Made by a program: the position numbers and the translations under genes. This document shows positions 52,011 to 61,700 of a DNA stretch of 64,000 nucleotides, piece after piece. The stretch lies in assembly GCA_902800305.1 (NCBI GenBank), contig CADCDP010000007.1:1-64000 (forward strand), given 5' to 3'. This DNA is from an uncultured Bacteroidales bacterium. GTDB lineage: Bacteria > Bacteroidota > Bacteroidia > Bacteroidales > Bacteroidaceae. The notes under the pieces were generated by a model, which worked only from the letters and a program-made list of their open reading frames with translations, was not told the origin of the DNA and searched no databases. Within the stretch, counting starts at the first letter, position 1, and every line of letters begins with the position of its first letter.

Positions 52011-54779
52011 TTACTTTATCCATACTTTTCTGCCATTCACCACGTAGATACCACGGCTCAGCACACTGCCCTCGGCCATACGGCGACCCTGCAGGTCGTA
52101 GATGCCAGTGCGTCCACTTGACTGTGCAACTTTCACGCTCTCGATAGGGGTCACATACTCGAAGTCGGTGTTGTCGCCAGCAATCAGGTAGGTAAGTTGG
52201 AAGTCGTCGCCCGAAATCAAGAAGCCCTTGTAAGCCTCCTCTGCTCCCGTCACGTTCATGTCGCAAGAAATACCAATCGTCAACTGATGCTCCTTGACCT
52301 CGATGCCCTCTACGGTCACCCAACTCCAACCCTTGTCGGGCACGTTGCACTCATACAAATCATCGTCGTACACTTCTTGCTTCGTCTTGCCCAGACGCTC
52401 GGCAGCCTCCGTCAGTGCCTTGTCCAGAGCCTCGTTATAAATTTCGCCCAACTGGTCGGAGTAGATGGGAATGGCGGTCTTCCACATCGTGCCGTCGGTG
52501 TTCACTGCATAGAGATAAGCATCGGCAGCGTCGGCACGGCAAGCCGCTTTCAGACGGTAAATGCCGTTCGGCAGGTTCTCCACGATGTTGTAAGCCGTGA
52601 ACTTCATGTTCTCCTCATAGCCACGACCATCGAGGTAACGGTTCTGGATGTCACCCGAATAATGGTCGCCTGTGCGAGTCTGCTGTCCGCAGTTGTGGTC
52701 GGTGTACCAATAAGGGGTCCACCACTCATGACCGTCCGTCACGGTACCATTCTGGATACGGAAGCTCATGTCAGCATTCTCGCCTGCCTTTCTGCCCAGA
52801 CGCACATTCTCCACAACTCTGCCCAACTTATCCAACTCAGCCTTAGCTATCTCGCTGTCCAGCGTCTCGCCCATGCGGTTCCACTGCTCAACCACCAGAC
52901 CCTGTAGGTAGGCCACAGCATCGGCATTATACTCCCCAGCCTCTGCCATGATGGCCATCACATCCTTTACGTAGCTATCGGCGTAGGCACTGTAAGCATT
53001 CAGCAGAAGAGTCAGGTCATCCAGTTCTTCATAGAGGATGTCACTACTTCCCAAACGTTGCTCGACATACTTCACCGTCTTCTCCATCACAGCCTTCATG
53101 TCCTCGCTCTTCGCATAGTCGGTGTTCTCCTTGATAGGTGTTAGCACGTTGTCCATAAACTCGGTATAAGCATCCGTCGAAGCCTTCGAACGGCTTACGG
53201 CATTGCCCAGGTCGAAGATAGCCTGCTTCATGCTCTCCACGTCGGATGCCTTGCGAGCCTCTGCCAAAGCTTCTGTCAATTTCTGCTGGTCTCCTCCCAG
53301 CGGAGCGGTCAGCGTGTCGCCCTCAGCCACCAAGTTAGCCAAAACATCCTTCAGGTCGTCGGCCACGATGCCACCCGTATAGAGCAGACGGAAGTCGGTC
53401 ACCAAGAAGCTGCCTTGTGCTCCAGAGCCAATCGGGTTGCTCGACGCAAAACCGATGGTCAGTTCGCCGTCATACACAGCCACCTCGTCCGTTATCTGCG
53501 TTTCCCACTCGAACGACTCGATGGCCTCAGAGGGGATGCCCGACGTTACTTCCAGACCCGAAGTTGTCCGTGCAAAAACGTGTTGGTCGGTCCGCAGTCC
53601 TGACCAAGTGAAAGCCATGCACTCCACGCGGTAGCGTCCTTCGGGAAGCCCAGAGAGCTGCTGACTCAGTTCCATGGTCTTGAACGAAGTGTTCCAGCCG
53701 TTGTAGCAAGTAAGGTTCTTGCCCGTCTCCCAGTCGTACTTATGGCGTGCCCCTACATCGTTAGCATCGTTGGGCAGACACACCAGATTCCAGCCTTCGT
53801 TGGATGGTGTGGATTCGGCGGTGTAGGTTTTCTCCACCCTGAACGATGGTGCCTTCACCCACATGGTCAAGTCGGCGGGGTTCTCCTTCGTCGCCACGGG
53901 AATCTGGCTCTTGTAGTAGTCGTTCACGCTCTCTTGCAAATTGGCAGGGGTCTCCAACAGCCAAGTCAACGTCAAGTCTTCGCTTTGGAGCATGGCATAA
54001 GCATCTGTCATCACCTTGTGAAGGTCTGCCTTGCCCGGATAACCCGTCTCCTCCAGCAACTCGTCCACTGCATACAACTCGTTCTCTATCAGTACAATGT
54101 TCTTGCAAGCCTGGGCAATCCGCCCCTGCAAGGTTCTGAGTGCCTCGATGCCGGCAGCGTAGTCACCCGAATCGGAGTATATCTCCTCATATTGCATCAG
54201 GATGTCGCCCACCTCCTCGATCAAGCACGGCCAGTTCGCCAGATTCTCCTCGGCATAGGCCACTATCGTCTGTACCATTGCCTTATACTCCGACTCTGGA
54301 CCCTCGCTCAGACACACCAGCTTCCAGTAGCCGTTGGCACTTGGCTGTTTGTCCAGATACACCCACGAGCCATCGGTCACACCGTCAGTGCCCAGATACT
54401 TTCCATTGCTCATCAGTTTGATGGCCATCCACTCACCGTCCAAGTCTTCCAGCTGATACTGTGCCGTGACTGCCTCCGAAGGCATCGACACAAAGAACTG
54501 TGCATCCCAAGCGTTCGCCGTTCCCAGCCCGACATATTCCTGTGCCCCTTCGTTGTAAAGCGCATAGGAACCGTCTTCTTGGGTGACGAACACCCACTGC
54601 TGCATGGGGTCTTCGCTGTTAGGTGTGGCGATGACCAGATGCCCGTCTGCGGCCTTTGCCATGGCGAGTTCCACGGAATTCATGATTTGATACTTCAAGC
54701 CAGGAGTCACTTCCTGAGCCATAGCGTGGGCGGCCATCCCAAAGAGGCATACGACCCACCAAAACAATCTCTGTTTCAT
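52011..54779 (-). CDS. large secreted trefoil/helical-repeat protein of the mannan operon
   Basis: The 922-residue protein has a signal peptide ending near 'AHAMAQ', an N-terminal ricin-type trefoil-like domain (about 28-155, with 'PMQQWVFVTQEDGSYALYNE' and 'NGYWKLV'), helical FIVAR-like stretches, two CBM-like sandwich regions (about 300-470 and 675-880, 'LPEGRYRVECMAF' and 'LPNGIYRLKAACRA'), and a C-terminal tail 'GIYDLQGRRM...GIYVVNGRKVWIK' typical of type IX secretion cargo. No catalytic motif is seen. Lying between GH26 and GH27 in one operon, it is a good candidate for a cell-surface mannan-binding protein, an inference from context. It resembles the protein at 918-6467 in architecture. 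Confidence 0.8.
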   Translation of the reverse strand: MKQRLFWWVVCLFGMAAHAMAQEVTPGLKYQIMNSVELAMAKAADGHLVIATPNSEDPMQQWVFVTQEDGSYALYNEGAQEYVGLGTANAWDAQFFVSMPSEAVTAQYQLEDLDGEWMAIKLMSNGKYLGTDGVTDGSWVYLDKQPSANGYWKLVCLSEGPESEYKAMVQTIVAYAEENLANWPCLIEEVGDILMQYEEIYSDSGDYAAGIEALRTLQGRIAQACKNIVLIENELYAVDELLEETGYPGKADLHKVMTDAYAMLQSEDLTLTWLLETPANLQESVNDYYKSQIPVATKENPADLTMWVKAPSFRVEKTYTAESTPSNEGWNLVCLPNDANDVGARHKYDWETGKNLTCYNGWNTSFKTMELSQQLSGLPEGRYRVECMAFTWSGLRTDQHVFARTTSGLEVTSGIPSEAIESFEWETQITDEVAVYDGELTIGFASSNPIGSGAQGSFLVTDFRLLYTGGIVADDLKDVLANLVAEGDTLTAPLGGDQQKLTEALAEARKASDVESMKQAIFDLGNAVSRSKASTDAYTEFMDNVLTPIKENTDYAKSEDMKAVMEKTVKYVEQRLGSSDILYEELDDLTLLLNAYSAYADSYVKDVMAIMAEAGEYNADAVAYLQGLVVEQWNRMGETLDSEIAKAELDKLGRVVENVRLGRKAGENADMSFRIQNGTVTDGHEWWTPYWYTDHNCGQQTRTGDHYSGDIQNRYLDGRGYEENMKFTAYNIVENLPNGIYRLKAACRADAADAYLYAVNTDGTMWKTAIPIYSDQLGEIYNEALDKALTEAAERLGKTKQEVYDDDLYECNVPDKGWSWVTVEGIEVKEHQLTIGISCDMNVTGAEEAYKGFLISGDDFQLTYLIAGDNTDFEYVTPIESVKVAQSSGRTGIYDLQGRRMAEGSVLSRGIYVVNGRKVWIK

Positions 54780-54829
54780 ACAATAAATAGGTTTTTAAGT
54801 GGTTAATTAGGTAGTCATGGTTGTCCTTC

Positions 54830-55996
54830 TTATTCGCCAACACGGAGTTCGTGGATGCCTGCAGCCTCCATGTCGATTTGGTCTCGAGAGAGGACGAAAT
54901 CCTCGCTCCAGGTGTTCTCCCACCAAGTGATGTCGCAGCAACTGTGACTGGTTTCGGCGAAAGCTGTCGAATTCGGATTGTTCGTTCTCGAATAATCGTA
55001 CCAAGGCATGAAGAACAGCCACTTGGCTCCGGCTCGCCACTGCCGACCCATGGTGGGCACTCCGCCACACTCCGTCAGCGCCACCAACTTGTCGGGCGAA
55101 TATTCACGCAGGAAGTTGTAGCAATCGTTAGCCACCTTCCGCACGTCCGTCGTGTTATACACATCCATCCCCACAATGTCCACATACTCGTCGCCCGGAT
55201 ACCACCGATAGCCATCGCTGTAGGGTTTGCCCCACGCCGACGACTGTGTCCACACCCAAATCAAGTTATTCAGTCCAGCGGCCTGGAAGCGTCGATACAT
55301 CACCCTCCACAGCTCGTTGCAAGCCTCGGGGTCGCTTCCCCACCAAAACCACATTCCGCCAGCCTCATGCAGCGGTCGCCACAACACAGGGATTCCCTTC
55401 TGCTGGAGCAGCTTCAAGTAACCCGCCACCTGGTCGATGTCCTTAATCATTCGCTGATACTCCGCAGAGCTTTCATCGAAGATTTTACGCACGTCAAACT
55501 TTGTGTCCGATTCCTTGTCGCCGTAGTAAAAAGAGTAGTCCTTGCCGTTGTTGGCTGGCACGTTCCAATGCCACATGGCTGCCACGATTCCTCCGTTTCG
55601 GTGCCAGTTCTCCACTACCGTTATGTTGGAGTAGTCAATCCATCCGCCCTTCGACGAGAAGACGTGATGGATATAGTCGAAGCAGTTGATGGCTGGCCAT
55701 CGACCCGTGTGGCGATGCACCCATTCCGCCTCGTTCGTGTTCCAGTTCACGGTGGCCATCGCTCCCGACAGTGTCTTCTCCCCTTCAATATTCTTCAAGT
55801 ACGTCAGCAACTGTTCTGCCTCCGTCGATCGACGCGAGGTAACCACAACGGGGTCGGATGCATCCGCTTCCCCACCCTCGCGAGTGTTCTGCATCTCCAC
55901 TACTTTTTCGTCAAACACCTTTCCGTTGGCTTCTTCCTGGTCTGTGCATCCACAACACAGTAAAAGACCAATTAGTAAAAAATGACTCGTTTTCAT
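54830..55996 (-). CDS. GH26 beta-mannanase lipoprotein
   Basis: The 388-residue lipoprotein (Cys-rich lipobox region 'LLLCCGC', lipid Cys15 or Cys17) has GH26 motifs: 'TLSGAMATVNWN', 'GGIVAAMWHWNVP', the acid/base Glu211 in 'WRPLHEAGG', 'VGMDVYN' and the nucleophile Glu309 in 'VALTECGG'. GH26 enzymes cut beta-1,4-mannan chains; a lipid anchor suggests cell-surface or outer-membrane action. A start four codons earlier (56008) is open but gives a less usual signal. It lies 34 bases after the GH2 gene and 50 bases before the trefoil-protein gene. Confidence 0.95.
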   Translation of the reverse strand: MKTSHFLLIGLLLCCGCTDQEEANGKVFDEKVVEMQNTREGGEADASDPVVVTSRRSTEAEQLLTYLKNIEGEKTLSGAMATVNWNTNEAEWVHRHTGRWPAINCFDYIHHVFSSKGGWIDYSNITVVENWHRNGGIVAAMWHWNVPANNGKDYSFYYGDKESDTKFDVRKIFDESSAEYQRMIKDIDQVAGYLKLLQQKGIPVLWRPLHEAGGMWFWWGSDPEACNELWRVMYRRFQAAGLNNLIWVWTQSSAWGKPYSDGYRWYPGDEYVDIVGMDVYNTTDVRKVANDCYNFLREYSPDKLVALTECGGVPTMGRQWRAGAKWLFFMPWYDYSRTNNPNSTAFAETSHSCCDITWWENTWSEDFVLSRDQIDMEAAGIHELRVGE

Positions 55997-56030
55997 ACCT
56001 TTTTCCATTTCTTGTAATAGGTTATACTTC

Positions 56031-58463
56031 TTATTTTGTCTCTATCTGCACCTCGCTTCCCTTGTGGGCTTCGGCGGTACAAGTAAGGCGCAACACACCG
56101 CCCTGCTTACCGCTCTGCACGAGCACTTGGGCCAATCCGTTGAAGGCTGGTACCTCGAAATCCTTGCAGTCGAGCTGCTTGGGGTGGTCTTCTCCACGGA
56201 AGGATGGGTCACCGTTGCCCACACCCAGGATGCGTCCGTCACCCTCCAGATGCAACTTCACCATCGGGCACGCATCGGGTACAAAACGTCCTTTCTTATC
56301 CTTCAGTTCCACCGTGATCACCGACAAGTCGCGTCCGTCGGCACTGATGACGCTGCGGTCAGCCTTGGCCTCGATGAGCGATGAAGCCCCTGTAGTGGCA
56401 ATGGTTTCGGTGAGAATCCGCTTGCCACCCTTATAGCCCACGGCCTTCACCGTGCCTGGCTGATAGACAGCTTTCCACTTGAGGTGTCCATTCTTCGGCA
56501 TCCTCTGCCGCCCCAGCGAACGACCATTGACAGTCAGCTCCACCTCTTCGCAGTTACTATAAGCCCATAGCTCCACTTCCTCTCCCTCATGGCCCTGCAG
56601 GTTCCAATGAGGAAAGATGTGCAGGGTCGGTTCGTTGGTCCACACCGATTTCAGATACCATGCCTCGTCCTTCCAGAAGCCACAATAGTCGAAGATGCCA
56701 AACTCTGAATCGACAGCCGGATAGGCCAAAGGATTGGGTTCGCCGCGATAGTCGAAGCCCGTCCAATAAAAGAGGCCCGACGCCCAGTCATTCTCGGCGT
56801 AGAACTGCCATCCACGCTCAATCACATTCTCCACCCCAGGCTCCGTGCCTCGGTTGATGGAGGGCATGTGACCTGGCTGCCTCTCATCCTTCCAATAGAC
56901 ACCGCGCGTACCACAACCCGTGCTCTCCTCGGTGCCCACAATCTTCCAATCAGGATGCTGAAGGTGACGGTTCATCACATCATTCTGTGCAATATAGTTG
57001 AAGCCCACCACATCCAGCGATTTAATCAGTTCCACACCTCCGGCGTTGGCCACGGTGGAATGGCGAGTGGGGTCGAACTGACGGGTGTATTCGCGCATGG
57101 CAGCAGCGACGCGCACACCCATCACGTTGTTCTCCAGTCCCCACTCCTCATTACCGTCGCTCCACAGGATGACAGACGGGTGGTTGCGGTCGCGGCGAAT
57201 CATGGCTTCCAGCAGCCGTAGATGCTCGCTGTTCACTCCCATGAGTCGGTTTTCGTCAATCACAAGAATGCCCTCCTCGTCGCACACGTCAAGCATGGCG
57301 GGTGTCATGGGGTTGTGGGAAGAGCGGTAAGCATTGCAACCGATTTCTTTCAGCCGCTTGATGCGATAGCGCAAAAGGGCTTCGGGCATGGCGGCTCCCA
57401 CTCCAGAATGGTCTTGATGCAGATTCACACCTTTCAGCTTCAGGGGTTTCCCGTTAAGCAGGAAGCCACGCTGAGCGTCAAACTCCACCTCTCTCAAACC
57501 GATACGGGTGGTATAGACATCTACTACTTGTCCTTCTGTCAAGACCTCAGTCTCCACCGTATAGAGATAGGGGTCGGTTGTACTCCACAGATGAGGGTTG
57601 GAAAGACTCATGCGCAGCTTGCAGCCCTTTGTCTCCTTGGGCGAGAGGGTTAGCGAGGAGGCATCCGAGGTGGCCACAGCCTTGCCTTGCGCATCCTTCA
57701 ACGTCTGGCGCACTTGGCAGCTGGCAGAGGTTTCGGTCGATGCATTGTGTACCTCTGTCTCTGCATATATAATAGAAGATGTGTAAGGAGCCTTCAAGTC
57801 GGCATAGATGAATGTGCCCATAGGAGCGACGCTGACAGCAGCCGACTTTTCGAACCACACATCGCGATAGATGCCTGCACCTTCGTAGAACCAACCTTCT
57901 TCAAGGCTGGCATCGGCACATACGCAGATGAGATTGTCGCCGCCATAGTTGGCATATTCTGTCACGTCGTACACTTGGGTGGCATAGCCGCTCGGCTCAG
58001 TACCCATGTAGATGCCGTTGAACCACACGGTGGCATTGCGGAAAATGCCGTCGAAGCGGAGCCGGAGCGTCTTACCGAGGTCGGAGGTTGGGACGGAGAT
58101 AATCTTGCGGTACCAACCCACACTGGTCTCAGGATACTTCCAGCCGATGGTCTTGTAGCCGTGGGAATGGCTAGCTCCAGGAGCAAAAGGCAAGGTGTTC
58201 ACCCAGTCGTGAGGCACACGCACATCCTCCCATGCGCTGTCGTCGAACTTCATCACGTAGGGGCCTAAGTTGTGGATGGAGTTGGCCTTGGTCAAATAAT
58301 TAAAGTATTCGGTGCCGCTGCCAAAATTCTTCTTCGGGTCGCTGGCATGACCCAGTGCGAAATGCCATCCTTCATCGAGACGGAGGGCTTCACGCACGTT
58401 CTGTGCATGAGCGCCGAGGCTGGCGACCAAAAGGAGTGAAAATACAATGTTCAGTTTCTTCAT
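56031..58463 (-). CDS. GH2 family glycosidase, first gene of the mannan operon
   Basis: The 810-residue secreted enzyme has a signal peptide ending near 'LGAHAQ', the GH2 jelly roll ('DDSAWEDVRVPHDW', 'NATVWFNGIYMGTEPSGY'), an Ig-like domain, a catalytic barrel with acid/base Glu439 in 'ILWSDGNEEW' and nucleophile Glu512 or Glu513 in 'IVGTEESTG', and C-terminal DUF4982-like and Ig-like domains ending 'GSEVQIETK'. The usual WSIGNE motif has Asp in place of Ile. With GH26 and GH27 downstream, a beta-mannosidase or beta-galactosidase role is likely. It starts 28 bases after a promoter and is divergent from the hybrid regulator. Confidence 0.92.
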   Translation of the reverse strand: MKKLNIVFSLLLVASLGAHAQNVREALRLDEGWHFALGHASDPKKNFGSGTEYFNYLTKANSIHNLGPYVMKFDDSAWEDVRVPHDWVNTLPFAPGASHSHGYKTIGWKYPETSVGWYRKIISVPTSDLGKTLRLRFDGIFRNATVWFNGIYMGTEPSGYATQVYDVTEYANYGGDNLICVCADASLEEGWFYEGAGIYRDVWFEKSAAVSVAPMGTFIYADLKAPYTSSIIYAETEVHNASTETSASCQVRQTLKDAQGKAVATSDASSLTLSPKETKGCKLRMSLSNPHLWSTTDPYLYTVETEVLTEGQVVDVYTTRIGLREVEFDAQRGFLLNGKPLKLKGVNLHQDHSGVGAAMPEALLRYRIKRLKEIGCNAYRSSHNPMTPAMLDVCDEEGILVIDENRLMGVNSEHLRLLEAMIRRDRNHPSVILWSDGNEEWGLENNVMGVRVAAAMREYTRQFDPTRHSTVANAGGVELIKSLDVVGFNYIAQNDVMNRHLQHPDWKIVGTEESTGCGTRGVYWKDERQPGHMPSINRGTEPGVENVIERGWQFYAENDWASGLFYWTGFDYRGEPNPLAYPAVDSEFGIFDYCGFWKDEAWYLKSVWTNEPTLHIFPHWNLQGHEGEEVELWAYSNCEEVELTVNGRSLGRQRMPKNGHLKWKAVYQPGTVKAVGYKGGKRILTETIATTGASSLIEAKADRSVISADGRDLSVITVELKDKKGRFVPDACPMVKLHLEGDGRILGVGNGDPSFRGEDHPKQLDCKDFEVPAFNGLAQVLVQSGKQGGVLRLTCTAEAHKGSEVQIETK

Positions 58464-58491
58464 ATTTTTTCGAGGTTTTGGTTTTCGGCTG

Positions 58492-58499
58492 CAAATTTA
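58492..58499 (-). promoter_or_regulatory. -7 box of the mannan operon
   Basis: On the minus strand TAAATTTG fits TAnnTTTG, 28 bases before the GH2 start. No -33 match at the usual spacing, as expected if an activator is needed. Confidence 0.65.
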
Positions 58500-58671
58500 T
58501 GAATAATGTAGCCAAACAGTATGACCCGTTTGGATTGAAAAGGTGAACCATTTGTATCAAGAATACATTTGGGACACAAAAAAGATACATTCGGGAGGGT
58601 ACGGCACAAAAAAAGAGGGAAGAAGGTGAAAATAGTGAGGGGAAAATGGAGAGGAAATGGAAAAAAGTACT

Positions 58672-58679
58672 TAACTTTG
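58672..58679 (+). promoter_or_regulatory. -7 box of the hybrid regulator gene
   Basis: TAACTTTG fits TAnnTTTG, 42 bases before the start at 58722. A -33 element is not clear. Confidence 0.6.
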
Positions 58680-58721
58680 GGATAGCAATAAAGTTTCCTA
58701 AAGAAAAAAGGAGGTAAAGCG

Positions 58722-61700
58722 ATGATGAGAATCCTGCTGTGTTTGTGTCTGTTGTGGCAGACGTTGACGCTGAGAAGCGAAGGGTGGACGTTCCACTGGT
58801 TAGGTGCGGGCAATGGTCTGCCCGACGAGAATGTGAAGGGAGTGGTGGACGACGGTTATGGGTTCGTGTGGTTTGCCACGTCGAACGGACTGGTGTGCTA
58901 CGATGGTCACGGGATGCGCCGTTATGTCTTGCCTGGGGTACATCCCAGCAACAACGACATCGACTTCGTAGGAGCCGATGGCGAAAACCGCGTGTGGGTG
59001 AAGGCGTTCGGACGAATCTATACCTACGACCCTCGTAGAGATGTGGTGAGTGCCGACGGCGAAGAGCTGTTGGCAGAATGGGGTGTGCCGAAGAAGGCCC
59101 ACCTGCTGTGGGGGCATGGCGACCAAGCGGTATGGGCAGCCGACCAAGATGGACTGTATCGCTACGATGCGGCAAAAGGAATACTGACCAAAGTGAGGAA
59201 CGTGACGGGGACGGACATCGTGGCACTGGCACGACGGGGCAAATGGACGATGGCACTCGACGGTCGAGGCGGCATGTGGCGCGTCAAGGAAGGAGAAGGA
59301 CGGCTCGTGAAAGTGACGAAGGTAGCTTTATCGAACTATGAGCACCACTTCCTCTACGTGGATGGAGATGAACGACTTTGGATATACACCAGCCACTCGC
59401 CTGTGGACGAGCTGCTGTGCTACGACCTGCGAGAAAACCGATGGGTTGACACTCCGAAGGTCGGAAGTGCCTACGGCAGCATCGTGACCGCCCTGAGCGA
59501 CGACGGGAAAGGGAATGTATGGATAGGCACGGAAGACGGTGGGGTATGCGTATGGAAAGCCGATGCGACCACCAACGGAGAAGGACAAACAACGTGGCTA
59601 AAGGTGGGAGCGCACGGAGGGTTGAACAGCCGACATGTTGGATGCCTCTACCGCGACCGTCAAAACGTGATGTGGGTGGGGTCGAGCAAGCATGGTGTGG
59701 CCTACACTGACCTCGACAGTGCCCCTGCGGCAGAGCGCACGGTGCTGAAAGGCAAGGAGGATGTCAGCTGTCTCGTCGAAGATGCGTCGGGAACACTCTG
59801 GGTGGGTCTGGACGGCGACGGCATAGCCCGCATCAACAGACAGGGGAACGAGCCCCTCTACCTGAACAAGGAAAACGGAGCATTGCCCACCAACTTGATT
59901 ACCTCGCTGCTGTGTGAGCGCAACGGCACGATGTGGGCCGGCACGTTCGGCGAAGGAGCACTTAGGTTGGAAGGGGGAAAATGGCATCGTGTGACAGAGA
60001 ACAAGGCGAACGGTCGGGAGGCCTACATCACCTGCATGGCAGAGGATGACGAGGGTAACGTGTGGATGGGCACGGTGATGAGCGGACTGGTGTGCCAGCA
60101 GAAGGACGGAAACAAGCGCCGGTTGACGTCGGAGAATTCCGACTTGGCAACCAACAGCATCGTGTGCATACGGGGCGACGAGGAAGGACATCTCTATGTG
60201 GGCACAAGCACGGGATTCTACCTCTACGACACGAGAATGCGCCGGTTTGAGCGACGCGGACAGGCGATGGAACGCTTGGGAGAGGAGTTTGTGACGGCAC
60301 TCTACAAGGACGGACGCGGACTGGTGTGGATTGGCACCCGCAGCGGACTGAAAGTGTGGGACGAACGGAGGGACTCGCTCTATGAACCGACCACCGAGGA
60401 GGTGAGAGGCCGAGGGATAAGGGTGAAGAGCATCGTGGAAGACCGTGAGGGCAACATCTGGATGGGTACGGACGTTGGACTGATGGCGGTGAGCGTGAAA
60501 ACAGCTGAGGGTGAGAAAGGCAAACGAGGTGGCTGGCAGTTGGTGTGCAGCCGCTTTGGAGAGGACGACGGCCTGGAAGGTGTGGTGTGGAGCAACGGAG
60601 CTTGCCGCCGACGTGGAGGTGACTGTCTGGTGGGATGCAGAGACGGATTCGTCGTGGTGAAGACTGGCATGGCAAGAACTACATTGCCCAAGACACAAGT
60701 GTTGCTGACCACGCTGAGCATGGATAGCCACCCCGTGGAAGTGGGCGATAGCACGGGCATTCTGGAGGAGAACCTTCACTTGCTGAAGCGACTGGAATTG
60801 GGCTACAGCCAAAATAGCTTCACCGTGGGGGTGTCGGCCATGCTACATCGGGGCATGAACGGAATCCGCTACTTATATCGGCTACGGGGCGAGAAGGACG
60901 AGTGGATGCCGATGGTTGGCAATCTTGTCAGCTTCAACGCCTTAGCATCGGGCATCTACACGCTGGAGGTGAAGGCTGTGGACGGCAGAGGCTGGGAAAG
61001 CAAGGTGGGAAAACTCGACGTGGTGGTGCGGCCACCCTGGTGGAGATCGGGCGTGGCCGTGGTGGTGTACGCGCTGGCCGTAATGGGTGGCATGTTGTGG
61101 TATGTGAAGCGGATGAAACGTCGGCACCGCCGCAACCTCAGACGGCAACTGATGGAGCAGGAAATGAGCCAGCAACGGGAGATGGAAGAGCGGAAGATGC
61201 AGTTCTTCACCAATGTGAGCCATGACCTGAAAACACCGCTCTCGCTAATGAGCGCACCGCTGGAGAAGGTGTTAAAGGGAAAGCTGGAAGAGGGGGTGAG
61301 AAAGGAACTGGAAGTGGTGTGGCGACAGACGAGGTTGCTGATGGAGGGGGTGACACAGCTGCTGGACTTCCGACGGATGGACGTAGGGGCAGAACGGCTC
61401 AATCTGAAGCATGGCGACATGGTGGCGTTCGTGCAGGAGATGGTAAAGAACATGCAGTTCTACGCCGACAACCGAGGGGTGAAGCTAAATGTGAGGATGG
61501 ATGCGCGGAGCATTGACATGAACTTCGACGAGGGAAAGATGCGACGCGTGATGATGAACCTGTTATCCAATGCGGTGAAGTATAACCGCCGAGGCGGCAG
61601 GGTGGACGTGACGGTGGGCACGACATGGAGAGAAGGCAAGACGTGGATGCGTCTGACCGTGGCGGACACGGGCATCGGCATCAAGAAGGAAAATCGAGAA

